Shown here piece after piece: positions 44,122 to 52,798 of a stretch of 61,502 bases of DNA. The DNA lies in assembly GCA_017303735.1 (NCBI GenBank), contig JAFLCF010000004.1, positions 1 through 61,502 on the forward strand, written 5' to 3'. A model generated the notes under the pieces. That model ran no database searches, was not told the DNA's origin, and saw nothing but the letters and a program-made list of their open reading frames with translations. The stretch's first letter is position 1. Every line of letters starts with the position of its first letter. This DNA comes from Anaerolineae bacterium. GTDB lineage: Bacteria > Chloroflexota > Anaerolineae > Anaerolineales > Villigracilaceae. The translations under genes and the position numbers were made by a program.

Positions 44122-46752
44122 ATGACTACTAAAAAGACCCCATCAAAGAAAAAAAATAATCTCCAAAACCCTGAACAGGAAATTCAAGCGGGTGATGGAA
44201 GTGTTGCCATTGGCGGCGCTGTAACAGATAGTGCCATCATCCATGGGCAGACGATCGTCCTGGCAGACCGCTTCTGGCGGGACCTGCAGCCTGCTCTGCC
44301 TCCCGCAGTGATTAAGCAGGCGACGGCGGCTTATCTCGCCTACCTCACAGACCGACATTATTATCTCAGTTTGAAAGGCATGGGGGTTTCAGATCGGGTT
44401 CCACTTAAATTAAAACTTCTCGACCTGTATGTGCCGCTCAAAGCACGCATGGAACTTCCCGAAGGGGAAACCTGGAAGCGTGACCTCAGCCTGGCTGGGC
44501 GCGATATCAGCGACTATGAAGATCTGCTGCATTTTGGCGACCCTGTTCCATTGCTGGCTGTGCTAAAGAATTATTCGGGGGTGATCGTGCTCGGCGACCC
44601 GGGCGCAGGGAAGACCACCTTTGTCAAATACCTTGCTGTGCGCCTTGCACGCGGCGAGGGCGCAAAAATGGGATTGGATGATTACCTTCCCATTCTGCTG
44701 CCGTTGGCAGCGTTTGCCAATGCCCTGCAGCATCAAGATATCCGCCTCGATGATTTTATTGCCGAATATTTTTCGGGTATTGGCGCCGACCTGCCGATCG
44801 GACCGATGCTCAAGGAAGCGCTCAAAGTCGGGCGCGCGCTCATCTTATTGGACGGGCTTGATGAAGTCCGCGATCTCAACATGCGCAATACGGTTGTCGA
44901 GCGTGTGGTGGATTTTTATCATTTCCATCGCCATCAAGGTAATAAATTCGTGCTTACCAGCCGTGTGGTGGGATATCGTGCAGTGCGCCCGTCGGCTGAA
45001 GATCTGGCGGAATGTACCATCGTCGATTTCGAAGATGATGAGATCGAAGCCTTTGTGGCTCGTTGGACGAGCGCGCTTGAGACGCAGGCACAAGGACACA
45101 CACACGTTGCCCAAGCAGATGCTGAAACAGACCGCCGTGAACTGTTGGATGCCATTCAACACAACCCAGGTGTGCGCCAACTTGCATCTACGCCTCTGCT
45201 CTTAACCATTCTCGCATTAATGAAGCGCCAGGGTGTGACGTTACCCGAGCGCCGCGTGCAACTGTATGACCAATACGTCTCGACCTTGCTTTCCACCTGG
45301 AACCGTGCCCGCAGTTTGAGCGGACGTGCGCCCGGGCGTGATATTGACGAAATACAAACGGTGCGCATCCTTGCGCCGTTGGCATTGTGGATGCATGAAG
45401 TGAGCCCGGGGGTTGGGTTGGTGGGACGTGAAGAAATGCGCCGTAAGTTGGAAGAGCTTTTCCATGAACGCGGTGATGTTTCTCCGCTTCAGTCGGCGCG
45501 TCAATTTATGCTGGATGTGCGTGACCACGCTGCCCTGCTCCTCGAACGTGGACCGGGCGAATATGGTTTTATTCATCTGACCTTTGAAGAATATCTCGCA
45601 GCTGTTGCCCTGGCATTGATGGGGCAGGGCGATTCCACGCCCATTATCGAAACATTGTCACGCCATGTGGGCGAACAGCCGTGGCGTGAAGTGACCTTGC
45701 TGACCATTGGTTATCTTGGGATTCGTCAGCAGTTGCCAAAGATCGCGGGGGAAGTTGTAGATGCCCTCGTGGCACAACAGCCGGGTCCGGCAGGGGAGGC
45801 GGTGGTGCTGGCAGGTGACGCCGTTTTGGATACGTCACCCAATGGCGTGCCTCACCAGACCAGAGACCGTGTCGTTGATGCTCTGGTGCAAACCATGCAA
45901 GACGGCTCCTTGCGACCTGAATTGCGGCGTCATGCGGGTTTGTTGCTGGGGAGACTCGGCTGGAGACCTGGAGATCTGGATCGGTTTGTGGAAGTGCCCG
46001 ATGGTGAGTATCAAGCCGGGGTTAAGAAAGAGCCGAATGTCATTCCTCATAAATATTTTGTGGCGCGTTATCCGGTTACGAATATTCAATATGCACGCTT
46101 CGTCAAAGAAGATGGGTATCAGAACCACGAATATTGGAGTGACCTGGGCTGGGAATGGCGCACAGGAAAATTCGATCAACGCACTATGGAAGCAGTGGAA
46201 CGCGATTGGCTCGAACATAGACCTTTGGCGAAGCGCAACATGCCGTACTATTGGCACAATATCGAATTGAGTAACCCGATCGTGCCGGTGGTGGGGGTGT
46301 GCTGGTTTGAAGCAGAGGCGTATTGCAAATGGCTTTCGAAAAAGATCGTGGCAGTGCCAGAGGGATACACCCTGCGGCTATTAACCAGTGAAGAATGGGA
46401 ACGTGCAGCCCGCGGCGTGGATGGACGTGAATATCCGTGGGGCGAGGGATTCAACAAATCAGCTGCCAACACTTGGGACAGTGATTCAACTGGCTCCGGT
46501 TTGGGCGGTACAACGGCTGTGACTACTTTCGCGCAAGGCGTCAGCCCCACCGACACTTGGGATATGAGCGGCAATGTTTGGGAATGGACCGGCTCATGGT
46601 ACGATGAGGATAAGAAGTATCGTATTGTGCGCGGCGGTTCATGGATCGGCTATCAATGGTTCGCACGTTCATCGTTCTGTAACTGGTCGATCCCATTGAT
46701 GTTCAATGACGATCTTGGCTTTCGCGTGGCGATCGCGCCGAAAAATTCGTAA
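44122..46752 (+). CDS. NACHT STAND NTPase with C-terminal FGE/SUMF1-like domain
   Basis: An 876-residue protein. A Lys-rich start and glycine-rich motif (GDGSVAIGGAVTDSAIIHG, from residue 24) precede a helical part. The NACHT domain has Walker A GDPGAGKTT (158-166) and Walker B ALILLDGLDE (239-248), followed by winged-helix/helical segments to about 600. Residues 620-876 form an FGE-sulfatase fold (YPVTNIQYARFVKED, GNVWEWTGSWYDE, RIVRGGSW, LGFRVAI) without the paired catalytic cysteines, so likely a binding rather than enzymatic module. ATG 44122 has GAGG at a spacing of 8. STAND NTPases sense ligands by oligomerising; relatives include antiphage proteins, so defence is a possibility, unproven. 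Confidence 0.9.
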   Translation: MTTKKTPSKKKNNLQNPEQEIQAGDGSVAIGGAVTDSAIIHGQTIVLADRFWRDLQPALPPAVIKQATAAYLAYLTDRHYYLSLKGMGVSDRVPLKLKLLDLYVPLKARMELPEGETWKRDLSLAGRDISDYEDLLHFGDPVPLLAVLKNYSGVIVLGDPGAGKTTFVKYLAVRLARGEGAKMGLDDYLPILLPLAAFANALQHQDIRLDDFIAEYFSGIGADLPIGPMLKEALKVGRALILLDGLDEVRDLNMRNTVVERVVDFYHFHRHQGNKFVLTSRVVGYRAVRPSAEDLAECTIVDFEDDEIEAFVARWTSALETQAQGHTHVAQADAETDRRELLDAIQHNPGVRQLASTPLLLTILALMKRQGVTLPERRVQLYDQYVSTLLSTWNRARSLSGRAPGRDIDEIQTVRILAPLALWMHEVSPGVGLVGREEMRRKLEELFHERGDVSPLQSARQFMLDVRDHAALLLERGPGEYGFIHLTFEEYLAAVALALMGQGDSTPIIETLSRHVGEQPWREVTLLTIGYLGIRQQLPKIAGEVVDALVAQQPGPAGEAVVLAGDAVLDTSPNGVPHQTRDRVVDALVQTMQDGSLRPELRRHAGLLLGRLGWRPGDLDRFVEVPDGEYQAGVKKEPNVIPHKYFVARYPVTNIQYARFVKEDGYQNHEYWSDLGWEWRTGKFDQRTMEAVERDWLEHRPLAKRNMPYYWHNIELSNPIVPVVGVCWFEAEAYCKWLSKKIVAVPEGYTLRLLTSEEWERAARGVDGREYPWGEGFNKSAANTWDSDSTGSGLGGTTAVTTFAQGVSPTDTWDMSGNVWEWTGSWYDEDKKYRIVRGGSWIGYQWFARSSFCNWSIPLMFNDDLGFRVAIAPKNS

Positions 46753-46789
46753 GAATAGTTTGCGCTCTTTAGCGCTTTGAGGAGGCAGT

Positions 46790-47254
46790 ATGGCTGGAAA
46801 AAAAGGAACCAAGTCCGATTCGAATGGAAATATCTTTACAGGGCAAAAAGCTGATATTGGCAGTAGTGAAATAACCACCGGTAATAACAGCGTTGTCATC
46901 GGCGGGAGCATTCAAGGGAGCAATATTGTCATTGGCAGTAACAATACTGTAACCAATAACAGCGTTAACATAAGCCCGCTCTTCGATGAAATCTATCGAA
47001 AGCTTGATAATCAGAAGGACCTTTCACCGGATGTAAAACGCGATGTGAAAGAGGAATTGGGTGAGATCAAATCTGCGCTTGAAGAATCCCAGCCCGACGA
47101 ATCCTTCCTTGCCCGGCGCTTCCGCAATATCAAACGCATGGCGCCCGATATCGCAGACATTGCCTTGGAGACCCTCAAAAATCCCATCAGCGGGGTGGTC
47201 GAGATCATCAAAAAAGTTTCCAAAAAAGTTGCTGAAGAAGCAGGCGCAAAATAG
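46790..47254 (+). CDS. Small partner protein with NACHT-like glycine-rich motif
   Basis: A 154-residue protein. After a Lys/Ser start, residues 31-49 read GNNSVVIGGSIQGSNIVIG and match the N-terminal motif of the upstream NACHT protein at 9 of 19 positions; more G/N/S/V repeats follow (NNTVTNNSVNIS). The C-terminal 90 residues look helical and charged (LDNQKDLSPDVKRDVKEELGE, ALETLKNPISGVVEIIKKVS) and resemble the amphipathic helical ends often seen in effector-associated domains (inference). GAGGAGG gives a strong ribosome site. It follows the NACHT gene by 37 bases and ends at a terminator. I do not recognise a family with certainty. Confidence 0.82.
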   Translation: MAGKKGTKSDSNGNIFTGQKADIGSSEITTGNNSVVIGGSIQGSNIVIGSNNTVTNNSVNISPLFDEIYRKLDNQKDLSPDVKRDVKEELGEIKSALEESQPDESFLARRFRNIKRMAPDIADIALETLKNPISGVVEIIKKVSKKVAEEAGAK

Positions 47255-47261
47255 TACAATG

Positions 47262-47293
47262 AACTGGCGGAGAATATCCGCCAGTTTTCTTTT
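47262..47293 (+). terminator. Intrinsic terminator of the NACHT two-gene unit
   Basis: Perfect 10-bp stem AACTGGCGGA (47262-47271) with TCCGCCAGTT (47277-47286), five-base loop and TTTTCTTTT. It closes the NACHT/partner unit before the next gene. Confidence 0.9.
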
Positions 47294-47308
47294 GAAAAGG
47301 ACGACCTG

Positions 47309-48031
47309 ATGAAAAAAGTACTTTGCCTGCTGCTTGGTTTGACTCTCACCGCCTGTTTCGCCCCTGTGGATGCGCCTCCGCCGCCCACTCCTATTTTTTC
47401 TGCCACGCCCCAACCTGCTGTTCCCACTCTGGTGGTTGAGTCTGCCACTTCTACGCCAGATGCTCCCGCACTGATCCCAACCGTCTCATTGAATGAGGTT
47501 CCTGCATTCCTTACTTCTGTTCCCGAAAACTTCAACCCTGAATTTTGTCTGGATACGCGTGCGTTGCAATTATTGAGTGACCTTCAATCATTCATTCGCG
47601 ATCGAGATGGTGAACGACTGGCTTCATTGGTCAGCCCGAGCACCGGAGTAGGCGTCCGTTTTATTCGCGATGGAAATGTGATCACCTATTTTGACAACAT
47701 CAAATTCATCTTCGAGACCACCTATCAAGCCGATTGGGGGCTCGGACCGGGCAGTGGGGAACCGGTGAAAGGCTCTTTTCAGGAGATCGTCCTGCCATCA
47801 CTGGAGCAGGTTTTTGAGTCCAATCCGCTTATCACCTGTAATTCACTAAAAACTGGCGGTGCCACCTATGTGCCCGAGTGGCCCTATGTTGGTATGGATT
47901 ATTACTCCCTCCATTTTCCTGGCACCGATGAGTTTGGCGGCTTAAATTGGGAAACCTGGGCAGTGGGTATGGTTCGGCAAGTGGGCAAACCCATGCTTGC
48001 AGCTCTTGTCCGTTTTGCCTGGGAGCCATAG
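47309..48031 (+). CDS. Lipoprotein of unknown function
   Basis: A 240-residue protein with a lipoprotein signal (LCLLLGLTLTAC, lipobox LTAC, Cys16), a Pro/Thr/Ala-rich linker to about residue 55, and a globular domain with LQSFIRDRDGERLASLVSPS, GVGVRFIRDGNVITYFD and MDYYSLHFPGTDEFGGLNWETW. The layout recalls small NTF2- or SH3-like extracytoplasmic domains, but no family is certain. AAGGA precedes the ATG. It has its own start after a terminator, so it is probably not part of the NACHT unit unless read-through occurs. Confidence 0.7.
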   Translation: MKKVLCLLLGLTLTACFAPVDAPPPPTPIFSATPQPAVPTLVVESATSTPDAPALIPTVSLNEVPAFLTSVPENFNPEFCLDTRALQLLSDLQSFIRDRDGERLASLVSPSTGVGVRFIRDGNVITYFDNIKFIFETTYQADWGLGPGSGEPVKGSFQEIVLPSLEQVFESNPLITCNSLKTGGATYVPEWPYVGMDYYSLHFPGTDEFGGLNWETWAVGMVRQVGKPMLAALVRFAWEP

Positions 48032-48077
48032 TTCTGACTGAATACCCTTTAGGTAGACATGTCAAACCACATTTAAG

Positions 48078-48108
48078 ACGACAGACCATAGATCATGGTC
48101 TGTCGTTT
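48078..48108 (+). terminator. Hairpin, likely terminator of the lipoprotein gene
   Basis: Perfect 12-bp stem ACGACAGACCAT (48078-48089) with its complement (48095-48106), five-base loop; only a short TTTG follows, so termination may be partial. Confidence 0.6.
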
Positions 48109-48167
48109 GTGATTCGGGAAAAATTATGCTGGTTTTGTGAAAGATTAGTAAGAAACCTTTCCCTGTT

Positions 48168-48173
48168 ATACTC
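48168..48173 (+). promoter_or_regulatory. Candidate -10 box of the Fur/ECF operon
   Basis: TATACT at 48168-48173 places the start of transcription near 48180, directly upstream of the inverted-repeat operator. No good -35 is at a normal distance. Confidence 0.5.
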
Positions 48174-48182
48174 TACATTATG

Positions 48183-48204
48183 TTATTGCAAAAAGTTGCA
48201 ATAA
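48183..48204. promoter_or_regulatory. Inverted-repeat operator, likely Fur-family site
   Basis: TTATTGCAA, four bases, TTGCAATAA: a perfect 9-bp inverted repeat. It lies just after the predicted transcription start, and its right end overlaps the ribosome site (AAGGAG 48203-48208) of the Fur-family gene. Binding there would block transcription of the whole metal-uptake operon (autoregulation, inference). Confidence 0.75.
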
Positions 48205-48212
48205 GGAGAATC

Positions 48213-48632
48213 ATGTCTTGTGCCAATGACTATACCCCCCAACTTCGGGCGCGCGGTTACCGAATGACCCCCCAGAGGATGGCGATCTTGCATGTGCTGC
48301 ATCACAATAGCAGACATCTTTCACCGGTTGAGGTCTATGAACAAGCCTGCCGAGAAATGCCAACCCTGACGGAAACCACGGTCTACCGTACCCTGGAGTT
48401 TCTCGCGGAGAATGGGCTGGTGCGTCCGGCATTGACCGGGAACGGACACCTTGCCTATGAGATCGCAAGGCATGAGCATCATCATCTGATCTGCCGCAGT
48501 TGTGGAAACGAAATGGAGGTGGAGCACGAACTTATTAAATCCATGTACCAAACCCTTGAGTCTGAAAGTGGCTATAAATTAACCAATAGCCATCTCGCAT
48601 TTTTTGGTCTTTGCCCGAAGTGTCAATCATAA
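48213..48632 (+). CDS. Fur-family metal-dependent repressor (Zur/Nur-like)
   Basis: A 139-residue regulator. The winged helix has YRMTPQRMAILHVLHHNSRHLSPVEVY and LTETTVYRTLEFLAENGLV. The metal domain has RHEHHHLICRSCGNEMEVEHE and LCPKCQS: two CxxC pairs forming the structural zinc site and a His cluster for regulatory metal. ATG 48213 follows AAGGAG; the frame starts at 48180 but its first part covers the operator. It heads an operon with an ECF transporter of the CbiM/NikM type, so it should sense the transported metal (nickel, cobalt or zinc). Which one is not clear from sequence. Confidence 0.9.
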   Translation: MSCANDYTPQLRARGYRMTPQRMAILHVLHHNSRHLSPVEVYEQACREMPTLTETTVYRTLEFLAENGLVRPALTGNGHLAYEIARHEHHHLICRSCGNEMEVEHELIKSMYQTLESESGYKLTNSHLAFFGLCPKCQS

Positions 48633-48648
48633 ATAAGGAGAGAGTATC

Positions 48649-49584
48649 ATGTTTTATTCCCCCGTACCTTTGCATATTCCCGATGGTTTTCTTAACCTGG
48701 TCGTCTCTTTGATCTGCTGGGTCGTCACTGCCCTCGTGCTCGGCATGGCGATCTCTCGCACGAATAAATCTCTGGGCGAAAAACAGATTCCGCTCATGGG
48801 TGTAATGGCAGCCTTCATCTTTGCCGCACAGATGATCAACTTCCCTGTGGCTGGCGGCACATCGGGTCACCTATTGGGTGGCGCGTTGGCTGCGATCGTG
48901 CTGGGTCCCTGGGCTGCCATGCTGGTGATGACGGCTGTCATCGCTGTGCAGGCACTGCTTTTTCAGGATGGCGGCTTACTCGTGATGGGCGCCAATATTA
49001 TGAATATGGGTCTCGTCACAGCAGCCATTGGATATGGCTTATATCGTTCGGTTTCGGGTCAATCTCGAGCTGTCAAACTTGGCGTGGCGGGTGTTGCTGC
49101 CTGGCTTTCTGTGATGGCTGGTGCTTTGTTGACCTCCCTGCAATTATGGTTGAGCGGAACCTCTCAACTGGCTGTTGTGGTGCCTGCCATGTTGGGCGTC
49201 CATGCTTTGATCGGGCTTGGTGAGGCGCTGATCACGGTCTCTGCCCTGGCATTCATTACACAGACCCGCCCTGACCTGCTTGGTGAAGGCTCGGAATCTG
49301 CCAAAGCCAGCAAGAATTGGGTCTATGTCGGCGGGATCATTTCTCTGATCGTGGTCTTTCTTTCACCGCTCGCTTCGGCAGACCCGGATGGTCTGGAACG
49401 TGTTGCAGAAAACCTGGGTTTCATTGGAGCTGGTCAATCAGCCCCGTATGAGATCATTCCTGATTACACTCTGCCCTTCCTTGGCGAGACAGCCATTTCG
49501 ACCATCCTTGCAGGTGTGGTCGGGATCGTTGTAGTCGGTCTGGTAATGGTGTTGGTCGGTCGGGGTATGAAGGCAAAATCGTAG
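48649..49584 (+). CDS. cbiM: ECF transporter substrate-binding membrane component, CbiM-PDGLE fusion
   Basis: A 311-residue membrane protein. It has the CbiM/NikM motifs HIPDGFLN, AAQMINFPVAGGTSGHLLGG and QALLFQDGGLLVMGANIMNMG. The C-terminal 85 residues contain ASADPDGLERVAENLGF, a PDGLE domain, which replaces the separate CbiN/NikN subunit. In characterised members the N-terminus begins Met-His and these residues bind the metal. Here AAGGAG points to ATG 48649, which adds seven residues before HIPDG; a TTG at 48670 would give the classic MHIPDG start but has no ribosome site. Metal uptake is firm; Ni, Co or Zn is open. Confidence 0.9.
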   Translation: MFYSPVPLHIPDGFLNLVVSLICWVVTALVLGMAISRTNKSLGEKQIPLMGVMAAFIFAAQMINFPVAGGTSGHLLGGALAAIVLGPWAAMLVMTAVIAVQALLFQDGGLLVMGANIMNMGLVTAAIGYGLYRSVSGQSRAVKLGVAGVAAWLSVMAGALLTSLQLWLSGTSQLAVVVPAMLGVHALIGLGEALITVSALAFITQTRPDLLGEGSESAKASKNWVYVGGIISLIVVFLSPLASADPDGLERVAENLGFIGAGQSAPYEIIPDYTLPFLGETAISTILAGVVGIVVVGLVMVLVGRGMKAKS

Positions 49585-49594
49585 ATATATAATA

Positions 49595-49633
49595 CGTGAT
49601 ACGCAATTCGTGTTTTACGAATTGCGTATCACG
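49595..49633. repeat. Perfect 17-bp hairpin between cbiM and cbiQ
   Basis: CGTGATACGCAATTCGT (49595-49611), five-base loop, exact complement (49617-49633), no T tract. It resembles a dispersed intergenic palindrome. It ends 12 bases before the cbiQ ATG and could lower or protect downstream message (inference). Confidence 0.9.
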
Positions 49634-49645
49634 AAACAGGTTCTC

Positions 49646-50437
49646 ATGCATTTTGATGCTTTTGATCGGTACCATGAAAAAGAAAGTCTGCTTCATCGTC
49701 TCGACCCGCGAGTCAAAACAATCGTAACGATTATCTTTATCATTTCCACAGCCTTGTTGCCGGATGGGGCATGGCTGGCTTATGCCTTTGCCTGGCTTTT
49801 TTTGCTTGGGGTCAATTTAACTTCAAAACTTGGGCTTGGTTTTACACTCAAACGCTCCATCATTGCTCTGCCTTTTGCGTTGATCGCCATCACTGTTTTG
49901 TTTTCGATCCCCGGCAACCCACTTTTCTCTATTTCTTTTTGGGAGATGACATATACCATTACAGATGCAGGTTTGCTGCGATTTGTCAGTATTCTCATCC
50001 GTTCGTGGCTTTCTGTGCAAATGGCGATCTTATTGGTGGCGGTCACGCGCTTCCCGGATATTATCCATGCTCTGGAGCATTTGCGGGTGCCGTCGGTATT
50101 GACCACCATCATAGCTTTTCTTTATCGTTATCTCTTTGTGCTGACAGATGAGGTCTTTCGCATGTTGCGGGCAAGAGAAAGCCGCTCGGCGGCCGCACCC
50201 GGCTCGAGGTCGGGTGGAGGCGTATTTTGGCGGGCGAAGGTGGCGGGAAATATGGCGGGGCAGTTATTCCTGCGCAGTTACGAACGCAGCGACCGAATCT
50301 ATAATGCAATGATCGCGCGTGGATATGCAGGTCATCTTTATACGTTGAATCCGCATGAGATGAAATCCACCGATTATTATGCCAGCGCCCTGGCGGTTGT
50401 GATTATCTTTATCAATCAGATACTTGGAAGGTTCTAG
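49646..50437 (+). CDS. cbiQ: ECF transporter transmembrane component (CbiQ/EcfT)
   Basis: A 263-residue membrane protein with about five helices and the EcfT signature: FDRYHEKESLLHRLDPRVKTIVT at the N-terminus, and the two coupling motifs around ARESRSAAAPGSRSGG and YERSDRIYNAMIARGYAG that contact the ATPase. ATG 49646 (MHFDAFDRYH) is preferred to the upstream frame start at 49610, which lies inside the hairpin. The stop overlaps the ATPase start by one base. Confidence 0.9.
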   Translation: MHFDAFDRYHEKESLLHRLDPRVKTIVTIIFIISTALLPDGAWLAYAFAWLFLLGVNLTSKLGLGFTLKRSIIALPFALIAITVLFSIPGNPLFSISFWEMTYTITDAGLLRFVSILIRSWLSVQMAILLVAVTRFPDIIHALEHLRVPSVLTTIIAFLYRYLFVLTDEVFRMLRARESRSAAAPGSRSGGGVFWRAKVAGNMAGQLFLRSYERSDRIYNAMIARGYAGHLYTLNPHEMKSTDYYASALAVVIIFINQILGRF

Positions 50438-51192
50438 TGCCTATTACTCATAGCACCAATTCTTTTGTACAACCCGAAGCCATAGGCGATGTACTTGCTG
50501 TTAATGATCTGCATTTCTCATACCCCGATGGGCATGCGGCATTGCATGGCGTTTCGCTCAAGTTGGGCAAGGGCGATAAGGTTGCGCTGGTAGGACCCAA
50601 TGGCGCGGGGAAATCTACACTGATGCTGCACCTGAATGGAATTTTGGGAGGCAAGGGCGAGGTAGAGATCGCAGGCATGCGCCTCACTCGTGATAATTTG
50701 CCTGCCATCCGCTCCATGGTGGGACTAGTCTTCCAAAACCCGGATGACCAACTTTTTTCACCAACCGTGTTTGAAGATGTGGCGTTTGGTCTGTTGCATA
50801 TGGGGCTGCCCGAAGCGGAAGTCCGCTCGCGGGTGGATGCTGCGCTTGAGTCTGTGCGTATGTCTTCATATCGTGACCGTCTTTCGCATCATTTGAGCGT
50901 GGGGGAGAAGAAACGTATTGCCATTGCGACGGTACTTTCGATGAACCCCAGCCTGTTGGTGTTGGATGAACCTTCTGCTGGGCTCGACCCACGCGCGCGC
51001 CGGACGTTGATCAATTTACTACGCGACCTTCCCATTACCATGCTTGTCTCTACGCATGATATGAAATTGGTGCAGGAGCTTTTTCCACGCACCATTGTGA
51101 TGGACGAAGGGCGTGTGGTGGCAGATGGTTCAACAAAAGATATTTTGGAAGATGAAGCGTTGTTGACGGCACATGGATTGGAAAAGCCGTAA
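50437..51192 (+). CDS. cbiO: ECF transporter ATPase (CbiO/EcfA)
   Basis: A 251-residue ABC ATPase with Walker A GPNGAGKST, Q loop FQNPDDQLFSPTVFEDVAFG (typical of CbiO/EcfA), signature LSVGEKKRIAIA and Walker B LLVLDEPSAGLDPRARR, then the H loop VSTHD. It starts with GTG at 50437 inside the cbiQ stop codon. One ATPase gene serves the transporter, presumably as a homodimer. A strong terminator follows. Confidence 0.93.
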   Translation: MPITHSTNSFVQPEAIGDVLAVNDLHFSYPDGHAALHGVSLKLGKGDKVALVGPNGAGKSTLMLHLNGILGGKGEVEIAGMRLTRDNLPAIRSMVGLVFQNPDDQLFSPTVFEDVAFGLLHMGLPEAEVRSRVDAALESVRMSSYRDRLSHHLSVGEKKRIAIATVLSMNPSLLVLDEPSAGLDPRARRTLINLLRDLPITMLVSTHDMKLVQELFPRTIVMDEGRVVADGSTKDILEDEALLTAHGLEKP

Positions 51193-51209
51193 CGCAAGTT
51201 ATGTTAAAA

Positions 51210-51241
51210 AAAAGCGCCCCTGAGAAATCAGAGGCGCTTTT
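51210..51241. terminator. Bidirectional intrinsic terminator
   Basis: AAAAGCGCC..CTGA, GAAA tetraloop, TCAG..GGCGCTTTT. T runs in both directions (TTTT on +, eight T on -) so it can end both the ECF operon and metK. Confidence 0.88.
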
Positions 51242-51268
51242 CAATTACTAATTACCAATCACTATTTA

Positions 51269-52483
<1,215 letters not shown>

Positions 52484-52506
52484 TGGTTTTATTTCTCCTT
52501 GATTGA

Positions 52507-52544
52507 ATAAAAATTGCCCTTTCAGACAAGCAGAAAGGGCAATT
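52507..52544 (-). terminator. Riboswitch-controlled terminator before metK
   Basis: On the minus strand AATTGCCCTTTC pairs perfectly with GAAAGGGCAATT (12 bp) around a nine-base loop, followed by TTTTTATTC. It lies between the SAM aptamer and the metK start. Confidence 0.9.
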
Positions 52545-52561
52545 CAAGCTATGCTTATTTA

Positions 52562-52683
52562 CCCTCTCATCTCCCAGAACATCCGTCTGTCGGAATTGGC
52601 ACCTGGTAAGTGATCAAATGAGAATCACTTGCTGGTTGTCGAGGCATCAACGGGCCGTTCCCTCCGCCTCTCTGGATAAGAGT
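52562..52683 (-). ncRNA. SAM-I (S-box) riboswitch
   Basis: Read on the minus strand it begins CTCTTATCCAGAGAGGCGGA and contains the conserved GATGCCTCGACAACC, CAGGTGCCAATTCCG and closes with GATGAGAGGG, which are the core S-box elements (P1 closing CTCTTAT/GATGAGAG, P2 kink-turn and P3-P4 SAM pocket). It precedes metK with a terminator hairpin, so SAM binding should stop transcription. Confidence 0.96.
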
Positions 52684-52713
52684 GTCTTGTAGGACTATTC
52701 AATTTCGCTTGCG

Positions 52714-52742
52714 ATAATACCATAGCAAAAATTCACAGTCAA
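52714..52742 (-). promoter_or_regulatory. Promoter of the SAM riboswitch-metK transcript
   Basis: Minus strand TTGACT (52742-52737), 17-base spacer, TATTAT (52719-52714). Spacing is ideal and the aptamer begins about 30 bases downstream. Confidence 0.8.
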
Positions 52743-52747
52743 TAAAA

Positions 52748-52782
52748 AACAAGCCGTCGGGGTAGACCCGGCGGCTTGTTTT
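52748..52782 (-). terminator. Intrinsic terminator of the SUMF1-like lipoprotein gene
   Basis: CAAGCCGTCGGG (52750-52761) pairs with CCCGGCGGCTTG (52767-52778) with one mismatch; the minus strand then has a run of T. Its T tract overlaps the metK -35 region. Confidence 0.85.
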
Positions 52783-52798
52783 GGATACAGGTTACAGC

